A stretch of DNA of 64,000 nucleotides from an uncultured Bacteroides sp. (GTDB lineage Bacteria; Bacteroidota; Bacteroidia; Bacteroidales; Bacteroidaceae): contig CALUJC010000006.1 in the NCBI GenBank assembly GCA_944320865.1, positions 1 through 64,000 on the forward strand, written 5' to 3'. A program made the position numbers and the translations under genes. Of this stretch, positions 48,908 to 55,839 are shown in pieces; position 1 is the stretch's first letter; the number at the start of each line of letters is the position of its first letter. The notes under the pieces are model-generated. The model had not been told where the DNA came from, did no database searches, and saw only the letters and a program-made list of their open reading frames with translations.

Positions 48908-50260
48908 ATGATAAAGACCAAATATTTCCTATTGGCCCTATGGACCCTCTGCAGCTTGGGCGCCTGCATCGCGCCGGACAACGATGATGACAACTGCCAG
49001 GAATGCCGCGAACAACAAATCCTGCTTCAGTTGGCCAGCGACAAGGCCACCACGCGAGCCGGTCGCCCCCTGACCAGCAACCAGCCAGCACAAGACGTGG
49101 ACCGCGTGGCACTCATCATCTGCGATGCAACAGACAACAGTATCGTCACCACCAAACTGGTGAAAGACTGGATGAGCAACAGCACCGAGTATGACACCAA
49201 CAATCATCGTGGCCGCCAAGACCGCGTGAAGCTGGACGAGGACGAACGGCTGGGGGCCGGTACGTATAAGCTTTATGCCATAGCCTACACTTATAAGAGT
49301 GTTCAAGACCACACGGCCTATACCATCGCCGAGGGCACAGAGACAACCGGATTGAACGAATATTTCGAGGCTTTAGTTAAAGACCATGCAGGCAAGACAT
49401 TCACCGAGAACTTCACCCTTCGCCTAAGCGGCACACCGGGTGAGGAAATCTTTGCCGGCTCCGTCGCTTCGTTCACCGTCACGTCCGCAGGCTTTAACGT
49501 CACCATAGTGCTGAACCGTCAGGTGGCCGGTGCCTATATGTATGTAAAAGATATCCCCTACTACGACAACCTCACCAAACTGCGCCTGGTGCCCGCCACC
49601 GACAACGACGGGCTGGTGCTGGGACAATTTGCCAACGAGGACATCGCCAACAACGGCACCGCCACAAAAGGGCTTTATGTAATGAACGGAACGGAAACAG
49701 CCCAAACGACGATACCTCTCTGTGAAATCAATTTGCAAGACTGGTTTCCCGGAAGCATCACAAAAGACGAAAACAGCAACCTTATCTCCACAGACAACTG
49801 GCAACAAGCCACCGGCCTTCCTGAAGGCATGAACGTGGAAAAGGGCAGCTTCTTTGCAGGCAACTTCGTCATCCCCTTTGCCGCCTCTGCTACCACAAGT
49901 GATAAAAAATCACTCACTATCCAACTGGTTTCAGGAGATGGAAGTACTGAAACGGTAAAACAAGAATGGACCGTAAAGCTCCCTGCCAATGATTTGAATA
50001 AACAGCAAGGAAAGGTCTACTATTGGGATGAAACAAATAGCAAGTTTGAGAATAACAAAACCATTACCGAATCCGTCACCAACTACTCTCTCCTCCGCAA
50101 TCACCTGTACTGCATAGGCAACAAGGGCACGACGGACGGGACAGAAGACGACGAGCCCCAATCGCTGGACAACCGGCAAGAACTGCTGCTGCAAGTCATA
50201 GCCGAATGGGACGTCGTCTATGACATGGTGTTGGAACCGAGAGAGGATGAAAATGAATAA
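48908..50260 (+). CDS. Fimbrillin-like lipoprotein with WDVVYDM tail
   Basis: A 450-residue lipoprotein (SLGAC, Cys about 19). The order of features is that of a fimbrial subunit: a first beta domain (about 35-180), a second domain (about 190-400), the segment NHLYCIGNKGTTDGTEDDEP, then PQSLDN and WDVVYDMVLE. The last 40 residues closely parallel the end of the major fimbrillin at 33056. It is the last gene of the cluster and is followed by a strong terminator. Confidence 0.68.
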   Translation: MIKTKYFLLALWTLCSLGACIAPDNDDDNCQECREQQILLQLASDKATTRAGRPLTSNQPAQDVDRVALIICDATDNSIVTTKLVKDWMSNSTEYDTNNHRGRQDRVKLDEDERLGAGTYKLYAIAYTYKSVQDHTAYTIAEGTETTGLNEYFEALVKDHAGKTFTENFTLRLSGTPGEEIFAGSVASFTVTSAGFNVTIVLNRQVAGAYMYVKDIPYYDNLTKLRLVPATDNDGLVLGQFANEDIANNGTATKGLYVMNGTETAQTTIPLCEINLQDWFPGSITKDENSNLISTDNWQQATGLPEGMNVEKGSFFAGNFVIPFAASATTSDKKSLTIQLVSGDGSTETVKQEWTVKLPANDLNKQQGKVYYWDETNSKFENNKTITESVTNYSLLRNHLYCIGNKGTTDGTEDDEPQSLDNRQELLLQVIAEWDVVYDMVLEPREDENE

Positions 50261-50289
50261 GTCTTGCATCATACATAACTTTACCCCAA

Positions 50290-50321
50290 ACATGGTTCCT
50301 TGACGTAGGGTAAAACCATGT
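50290..50321 (+). other. Hairpin with an alternative pairing
   Basis: ACATGGTT (50290-50297) pairs with AACCATGT (50314-50321). A competing pair is TTTACCC (50280-50286) with GGGTAAA (50308-50314). Competing stems just after the last fimbrial gene may be part of the terminator region. Confidence 0.4.
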
Positions 50322-50376
50322 TAGAGCGTTTCTTGTGCTGTGAAGCAGAAGGCGTTCTATGTTTGTTTTGTTTGCA

Positions 50377-50412
50377 GGGGAGCATGATTTTCGAATCGTG
50401 CTCCCCTTTTTT
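50377..50412 (+). terminator. Intrinsic terminator of the fimbrial cluster
   Basis: GGGGAGCATGATT (50377-50389), loop TTCG, and AATCGTGCTCCCC (50394-50406) form a 13 bp stem with one G-T pair. Six T residues follow. This is the clearest intrinsic terminator in the window. Confidence 0.9.
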
Positions 50413-50446
50413 CGTTACATCCTTGCAATATTTAATTTATTCTTAC

Positions 50447-50474
50447 TACTTTTGTGCTGTATAACACAATTGTG
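50447..50474 (+). promoter_or_regulatory. Promoter and palindromic operator of the Crp/Fnr gene
   Basis: TACTTTTG (50447-50454) is the -7 box. The perfect palindrome CACAATTGTG (50465-50474) lies at the likely start of transcription, 8 bp before the ATG, within a wider TGCTG...CAGCA frame (50455-50479). A site here would suit autorepression by the encoded regulator; this is inference. Confidence 0.5.
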
Positions 50475-50482
50475 CAGCAGTT

Positions 50483-51184
50483 ATGGCAAAATTTGACCTA
50501 TCCGAAATAGACGTCCCAACCCTGATAGCCGACATGTGGGAGCCCCTGAACGACGAGCAAAGGGAGATTCTTGCAAGCCACTTTACCCTACAGACATATA
50601 AGAAAAACGAGGTCATCCATTGCGAAGGGGAAACACCGACCCACCTTATGTGCCTGCTGAAAGGAAAGGTGAAAGTCTACAAGGATGGCGTTGGGGGCAG
50701 AAGCCAGATTATCCGTGTCATCAAGCCTGTGGAATACTTCGGTTATCGTGCCTACTTCTCGGGGGCAGACTACATCACAGCTGCTGCAGCCTTTGAGCCT
50801 TCGCTCATCTGCCTCATCCCCATGACAACCATATCGCAACTATTGATGCAGAACAACGCTTTGGCCATGTTCTTCATCAAGCAACTTTCCATCGACTTGG
50901 GCGTGGCAGACGAACGCACGGTAAGCCTCACCCAAAAGCACATCCGCGGACGGCTGGCCGAATCCCTGATATTCCTGAAAGAAAGCTATGGCGTGGAAGA
51001 AGACGGCTCCACACTGAGCATCTACCTGTCGCGCGAAGACCTGGCCAACCTGTCGAACATGACAACGTCCAACGCCATACGAACCCTTTCGCAATTTGCA
51101 GCGGAAAGGCTCATCGCCATCGACGGGCGTAAAATAAAACTGATAGATGAAGACAAGCTGAAGAAAATCAGCAAAATAGGATAA
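50483..51184 (+). CDS. Crp/Fnr-family transcriptional regulator
   Basis: A 233-residue cytoplasmic regulator with an N-terminal cyclic-nucleotide-binding-like beta barrel (about 25-140) and a C-terminal winged helix of the Crp type (about 150-230; recognition region LSREDLANLSNMTTSNAIRTL). No Fnr-type cysteine cluster is seen, so an iron-sulfur sensor is unlikely. Its ligand is unknown. It follows the fimbrial cluster but has its own promoter, after a strong terminator, so a link with fimbriae is uncertain. Confidence 0.87.
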   Translation: MAKFDLSEIDVPTLIADMWEPLNDEQREILASHFTLQTYKKNEVIHCEGETPTHLMCLLKGKVKVYKDGVGGRSQIIRVIKPVEYFGYRAYFSGADYITAAAAFEPSLICLIPMTTISQLLMQNNALAMFFIKQLSIDLGVADERTVSLTQKHIRGRLAESLIFLKESYGVEEDGSTLSIYLSREDLANLSNMTTSNAIRTLSQFAAERLIAIDGRKIKLIDEDKLKKISKIG

Positions 51185-51201
51185 ATTAAATGAAGAATGA
51201 A

Positions 51202-51353
51202 GAGGGGGCATCAAAAATGAGCGTTACTATCAAACTGTCATGCTGAACGCATGTGAAGCATCTCCCGAAAGCAAAGGTCAGCAGAAGCTCCTTCACTACG
51301 TTCAGGATGACAGAGTAAAACGATAGTCAAGACTCATTCCGATACACCCACTT
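51202..51353. repeat. Dispersed palindromic element, copy B (152 bp)
   Basis: Outer ends GAGGGGGCATCA and GATACACCCACTTC pair, as do the inner arms around CTGTCATGCTGAACGC and CGTTCAGGATGACAG. It has the same plan as 22329-22484, including the ACTATCA spacer. A partial AATGAAGAA unit precedes it at 51189-51201. It fills the gap between two convergent genes and could end both transcripts. Confidence 0.75.
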
Positions 51354-51366
51354 CATAGTTGTGTTT

Positions 51367-52308
51367 TTATTGACGGGCAGAAAGGTATCGCTCGGCCTCG
51401 ATGGCAGCCTGGCAACCACTGGCGGCGGCTGTAATGGCCTGGCGGTAATGCGGGTCGGCTACATCGCCAGCGGCAAACACGCCGGGAATCTTGGTGCGGG
51501 GAGTTCCGGGTTCCGTGAGGATATACCCTACCTCATCCGTATCCAAATAAGGCTTGAACACTTCCGAATTGGGCTTATGGCCTATGGCAAGGAAGAAGCC
51601 GTCGATAGCAAGGTCGTAACGCGTTTCGTCTACTTCGCCCATACGTTTTACCAAATGCACTCCTTCTACTCCGTCTTCACCAAACAGGCCTACGGCATTG
51701 TGCTCAAACAATACTTCAATCTTTTCGTTGTCCATCACCCGCTCTTGCATGACCTTGGAAGCACGCAAATAAGGTTTACGTACAATCAAGTAGACTTTAC
51801 TTGCCAGCCCGGCCAGATAAACAGCCTCCTCGCAGGCCGTATCTCCACCGCCAACCACGGCTACTGTCTTCTTTCGGTAAAAAAAGCCATCGCAAGTGGC
51901 GCAGGCACTTACCCCCATGCCGGCATACTTCTGTTCGTCAGCCAAACCCAGGTATTTGGCAGTAGCTCCGGTAGCAATAATCAGCGTATCCGTTTCCAAC
52001 ACTTTATCTCCGTCTACAGTGATGCGGTAGGGAGATTGGCTCAAGTCGGCAGCGGTCGCTACGCCATGACGTATGTCTGCCCCAAAACGTTCGGCCTGCT
52101 TGCGAAGGTCTTCCATGAGTTCAGAGCCATTGATGCCCTGTGGATAGCCTGGGAAGTTCTCAACATCGGTAGTCGTCGTCAATTGTCCACCCGGTTGCAA
52201 TCCGGAGTAAAGCACCGGTGCCAAATTGGCCCGACCGGCATAGATGGCTGCCGTATAACCCGCAGGTCCGGAGCCGATAATCAAACATTTCAATCTTTCT
52301 GTTTCCAT
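51367..52308 (-). CDS. trxB: Thioredoxin reductase
   Basis: An NADPH-dependent flavoprotein that reduces thioredoxin. The 313 residues show the FAD site GSGPAGYTAAIYAGRA (about 13-28), the redox-active cysteine pair in CATCDGF (about 136-142), the NADPH site GGGDTACEEA (about 152-161) and the C-terminal GVFAAGDVAD FAD motif (about 275). It lies downstream of ftsK and the lolA-like gene on the same strand, but 323 bp of repeats separate it from them. No obvious TAnnTTTG box was noted right upstream. Confidence 0.95.
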   Translation of the reverse strand: METERLKCLIIGSGPAGYTAAIYAGRANLAPVLYSGLQPGGQLTTTTDVENFPGYPQGINGSELMEDLRKQAERFGADIRHGVATAADLSQSPYRITVDGDKVLETDTLIIATGATAKYLGLADEQKYAGMGVSACATCDGFFYRKKTVAVVGGGDTACEEAVYLAGLASKVYLIVRKPYLRASKVMQERVMDNEKIEVLFEHNAVGLFGEDGVEGVHLVKRMGEVDETRYDLAIDGFFLAIGHKPNSEVFKPYLDTDEVGYILTEPGTPRTKIPGVFAAGDVADPHYRQAITAAASGCQAAIEAERYLSARQ

Positions 52309-52631
52309 TCTATAAATATTTTTGTCTGCAAATTAAATGATAATTTAGCGGGGCGAAGCCCCGAAATGAAGAATGAAGAACTAAGAATGAAGAATTTACA
52401 GATGATATAATGGGCAGCGGTAACTTGATTCCCCTCCTCCGGGGAGGAGGGGTGGCACGAAGTGACGGGGTGGTAGCGAATAATCACTTGTTTTATAAAA
52501 GGTTACCCTACCACCTCCCCCTTCGGGTACTCCTCCTCTGGGGAGGAGGAGAATTCTGTTACATCGCTAATTCTTCATTCATCATTCTTAATTCTTCATT
52601 AAAGCGCGCTTGCGCGCGCTAAATTCCCATT
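52309..52631. other. Repeat-filled gap between trxB and the lolA-like gene
   Basis: These 323 bp contain no gene. They hold a GGGGC-GAA-GCCCC hairpin (52350-52362), a nested palindrome (52365-52600) and a GCGCGC repeat, listed separately. About 40 bp directly upstream of trxB are AT-rich and may carry its promoter. Confidence 0.65.
52365..52600. repeat. Nested composite palindrome (236 bp)
   Basis: The outer arms (52365-52398 and 52566-52600) are inverted AATGAAGAA-family units. Nested inside is a different palindrome, 52428-52553, with CCCCTCCTCCGGGGAGGAGG at the left, TGGCACGAAGTGACGGGGTG next to it, and CCACCTCCCCCTTCGGG with CTGGGGAGGAGGAG at the right. The inner unit is a repeat type I recognise as common in bacterial genomes. 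One repeat family has apparently inserted into, or formed within, another. Confidence 0.7.
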
Positions 52632-52632
52632 T
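52600..52632. repeat. GCGCGC hairpin repeat, copy 2
   Basis: AAAGCGCGCTTGCGCGCGCT followed by AAATTCCCATTT, the same as 25923-25955. Its last base touches the stop codon of the lolA-like gene, so it may serve as that gene's terminator. Confidence 0.65.
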
Positions 52633-53273
52633 CACCGTAAATCAATGACCTCTGCGTCAGGATACTTGGAGGCATCGAAAACGAAATGGCTATCTGACCA
52701 CGATAGACCGTCTTCATAATTCTCCACCACTATCTCTACATCTTCCCCACCTTGTTGCAAAACAATACGCGCAGGACGGTAGGTGTTTTTCTGTATATAC
52801 AGGGTGATGGAAAGTGCCTCCATACTATCCCCGGCAGCGGGCGCAGTCAGCTGCACGCCATAATAGCGCGAGGCATCCCCTGCACGGACTGGTTGAAGGA
52901 GTTGTGCCCGGTAACCATTGCGGTACAAGGAAAGCCACGCGTAGGGATTGAGTGTCTGCATCTCTTCCGGCGTCGGCTCGGAGATGTTCACTTCACCGGC
53001 CGAAACCAGATAACTCCATTGTGTATGTCCGTCGAACCAAGTAGTTACGCCTCCGACATAAAGCACAAATTTCTCATCCTTCAGCTCAATCGTCCCGGAA
53101 GATTGCCCGGAAGACGCCTGCATGGAAAATCCTATACGGAGTCCTCCTGCCTTACGGAAGCCAGCCTCCACCTCCTCCATTATTTTCTTGGCATCGGTCT
53201 GTTGTGCCATTGCCTGCGGCATAACAAACATGACCCAAAGAAGGCATATAAAAAAACGATTCAATGTATCCAT
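52632..53273 (-). CDS. LolA-like outer-membrane lipoprotein carrier
   Basis: A 213-residue periplasmic protein with a signal peptide ending AMAQQ (about 24). The rest is an unclosed beta-barrel pattern of the LolA/LppX fold, which carries lipoproteins across the periplasm. Recognisable segments are GTIELKDEKFVLYVGGVTTWFDG and a C-terminal DSHFVFDASKYPDAEVIDLR that aligns with the end of LolA proteins. It begins 4 bp after the ftsK stop, so the two are translated from one message, the usual order in this phylum. Confidence 0.85.
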   Translation of the reverse strand: MDTLNRFFICLLWVMFVMPQAMAQQTDAKKIMEEVEAGFRKAGGLRIGFSMQASSGQSSGTIELKDEKFVLYVGGVTTWFDGHTQWSYLVSAGEVNISEPTPEEMQTLNPYAWLSLYRNGYRAQLLQPVRAGDASRYYGVQLTAPAAGDSMEALSITLYIQKNTYRPARIVLQQGGEDVEIVVENYEDGLSWSDSHFVFDASKYPDAEVIDLR

Positions 53274-53277
53274 TCCA

Positions 53278-55719
53278 TTAAAAATTCTCTAAATGCTGCT
53301 CTAACGATATGATATCTGCAAAAAACACTTCACGCGGCTTGCTGCCCTGTGCCGGTCCTACGATATTCGCCTTCTCCAACTGATCCATGATGCGCCCCGC
53401 GCGATTGTATCCGATGGAAAACTTGCGTTGAATCAATGAAGTAGACCCCTGCTGGTGTGTAACAACCAAACGGGCGGCATCTTTGAACAACGGATCGAGT
53501 TTGTCCATATCCACATCCCTGACTTCGCTTCCCGAGTTTTCGTCCACATACTCAGGCAAGAAGAATGCGGTGGGATAACCTTGCTGGCGGGCAATGTAAT
53601 TGGTAATGTCCAGCACTTCGGGCGTATCGATAAAGGCGCACTGCACACGCACGGGGTCGCCTCCTTGCAAGAAAAGCATATCGCCCTTGCCGATAAGCTG
53701 ATTGGCGCCGGGACGGTCGAGAATGGTGCGCGAATCCACCATCTGCATTACACGGAAAGCTATGCGTGCAGGAAAGTTTGCCTTAATGGTACCGGTAATG
53801 ATGTTGGTAGTGGGACGCTGGGTAGCAATAATCATGTGAATGCCCACGGCACGCGCCAACTGGGCGATGCGTGCAATGGGAAGCTCCACATCTTTACCCG
53901 CCGTCATGATAAGGTCGCCAAACTCGTCGATGACCACCACGATGTAAGGCATAAACTTATGTCCCTTTTCCGGATTCAGGCGACGGTTGATGAATTTTTC
54001 ATTATACTCTTTAATATTACGCACATGGGCAGCTTTCAACAAATCATACCGCGTATCCATCTCCACACAAATGGAGTTGAGGGTCTGCACCACCTTGGTC
54101 ACATCGGTAATGATAGGCTCCACCTCGTCAGGCAGTTTGGCAAGGAAATGATGTTCGATGCTCGAATATATACTGAACTCCACCTTCTTGGGGTCTACCA
54201 ATACAAACTTCAATTCGGCCGGATGCTTCTTGTAAAGCAAAGAGGTAATAATGGCATTCAATCCTACGGATTTACCCTGACCGGTAGCACCGGCCACCAA
54301 AATGTGGGGCATCTTGGCAAGGTCTACCATGAACACCTCGTTCGTAATGGTCTTTCCCAAAGCAATGGGCAGGTCGAAGGCAGACTCCTGAAACTTCCGG
54401 CTTCCGATGATGCTGCGCCCCGACACTATCTGCTTGCGCGCATTGGGCACTTCGATACCGATAGTTCCCTTCCCAGGGATCGGAGCAATGATGCGCACGC
54501 CCTCGGCCTTCAAAGCCAAGGCTATATCATCTTCCAACCCACGGATTTTAGAGATGCGGATGCCTTGCTCGGGCGTAATCTCGTAAAGCGTCACTGTAGG
54601 ACCCACGGTGGCCTTGATGCTACTGATTTCTATGCCAAAACTCCGCAAGGCTCTTATTATCTTGTCCTTGTTGGCATTTTGCTCTTCCATGTCGATGGCC
54701 GGCTCATCATTGTCAAAGTGCTTCAACAGGTCGAGCGTGGGATAATGGTAGTTTTCCAAATCCAAGCGCGGGTTATAAGGCTCTTGCACCTGTTCAACAA
54801 GGTCGTCGTCATTGTGCTCTACCCCAAATTCTACCCCCGTCTTTTCATCATTCTCAGACTGATCGGAAACGGTAGTCACAATCGGGTCCGGATTGGGTAC
54901 TTCAATTATCATCTCCTGCTCCTTATCATCATCGGCAGAAGATTCAGTCCCGGCATCTTCCTTCGTATCAGGAATATCGTCCACAACTCCAGCCTCCGGC
55001 TCCTCCTGGGAATGTCCTTCGCTTTCCAAAACATTGGCATCGCCTTCTCCAGGGCTTGACACAGCCTCCGCCTTCTCGGCCTTGCTACGTTTTAAGAAGC
55101 TGAGCGAAAGCACTTTTCTTAACCACACCACGGTGGAGGCGCTGAGGTAAATAAAGAAGCAGATGGCCGTCAGGGCAAGCAGCATCCACACGCCCGGCAC
55201 GCCGATTTGCGATACCAACCATTGGCTGACATTATATCCATGCATTCCTCCCAAATAGAGAAAAGAATCGCGGTATTGGTCGACAAACACAAAACCCAAG
55301 AACACGGAAAACCACACCAACAACAGGGCACAAACCGCGAACCACTTCCATAAACGCACACGTGCCACCTTCATCAGTTTCAATCCCAGCACCGCTAGGA
55401 AAACAGGTATGAAATAGGATGATACGCCAAAACAGCGGTTGATGAAATAACTTGCCAACTGGGCACCTCGCGAACCGGCATAGTTCTTCACCCCGTTATG
55501 TGTAGAAGCCAATTCATCAGCCGTGGCCTCATCAATAATGCTTTGATCGGCAGCTCCGGTAAAGAAGAAAGATGTGAATGCCAAAAGGAGGTATACCGCA
55601 AAAATCACGAATAACAGACCTGCGATGAAACGAAAAGTCTCGTTTTTAAAAACTCCTGTTAGCGCAACAAGTCGGGAAGGTGATTTTGTAGAATCGTTAG
55701 TTATATGTTTTTTTACCAT
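53278..55719 (-). CDS. ftsK: DNA translocase FtsK/SpoIIIE
   Basis: A septal DNA pump that clears chromosome ends at division. The 813-residue protein has four or five N-terminal membrane helices (to about 200), an acidic linker (about 215-330), the alpha/beta ATPase with Walker A GATGQGKSVGLN (about 478) and Walker B VIDEFGDL (about 605), and a C-terminal gamma winged helix (about 750-810; IQRKFSIGYNRAGRIMDQLE) that reads polar chromosomal motifs. ATG at 55719 is chosen because the -7 box at 55765-55772 covers the start of the longer TTG frame. The lolA-like gene follows directly. Confidence 0.95.
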   Translation of the reverse strand: MVKKHITNDSTKSPSRLVALTGVFKNETFRFIAGLLFVIFAVYLLLAFTSFFFTGAADQSIIDEATADELASTHNGVKNYAGSRGAQLASYFINRCFGVSSYFIPVFLAVLGLKLMKVARVRLWKWFAVCALLLVWFSVFLGFVFVDQYRDSFLYLGGMHGYNVSQWLVSQIGVPGVWMLLALTAICFFIYLSASTVVWLRKVLSLSFLKRSKAEKAEAVSSPGEGDANVLESEGHSQEEPEAGVVDDIPDTKEDAGTESSADDDKEQEMIIEVPNPDPIVTTVSDQSENDEKTGVEFGVEHNDDDLVEQVQEPYNPRLDLENYHYPTLDLLKHFDNDEPAIDMEEQNANKDKIIRALRSFGIEISSIKATVGPTVTLYEITPEQGIRISKIRGLEDDIALALKAEGVRIIAPIPGKGTIGIEVPNARKQIVSGRSIIGSRKFQESAFDLPIALGKTITNEVFMVDLAKMPHILVAGATGQGKSVGLNAIITSLLYKKHPAELKFVLVDPKKVEFSIYSSIEHHFLAKLPDEVEPIITDVTKVVQTLNSICVEMDTRYDLLKAAHVRNIKEYNEKFINRRLNPEKGHKFMPYIVVVIDEFGDLIMTAGKDVELPIARIAQLARAVGIHMIIATQRPTTNIITGTIKANFPARIAFRVMQMVDSRTILDRPGANQLIGKGDMLFLQGGDPVRVQCAFIDTPEVLDITNYIARQQGYPTAFFLPEYVDENSGSEVRDVDMDKLDPLFKDAARLVVTHQQGSTSLIQRKFSIGYNRAGRIMDQLEKANIVGPAQGSKPREVFFADIISLEQHLENF

Positions 55720-55764
55720 GAATATATCCTCTTTAATAAACAACTCTTTTCTATTATCACGATG

Positions 55765-55772
55765 CAAAAATA
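55765..55772 (-). promoter_or_regulatory. ftsK promoter -7 box
   Basis: TATTTTTG on the minus strand matches TAnnTTTG. It directly follows the T-run of the recQ terminator. The leader would be about 40 nt. Confidence 0.6.
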
Positions 55773-55773
55773 C

Positions 55774-55802
55774 AAAAAAATCCCCCGTTAAAGACGGGGG
55801 AT
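55774..55802 (-). terminator. recQ terminator
   Basis: On the minus strand ATCCCCCGT-CTTTA-ACGGGGGAT (55802-55780) is followed by seven T. It lies 37 bp after the recQ stop and separates recQ from ftsK. Confidence 0.85.
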
Positions 55803-55839
55803 ACTAATGTTTTCACAATCGCAATGTTATTTCACGCTC

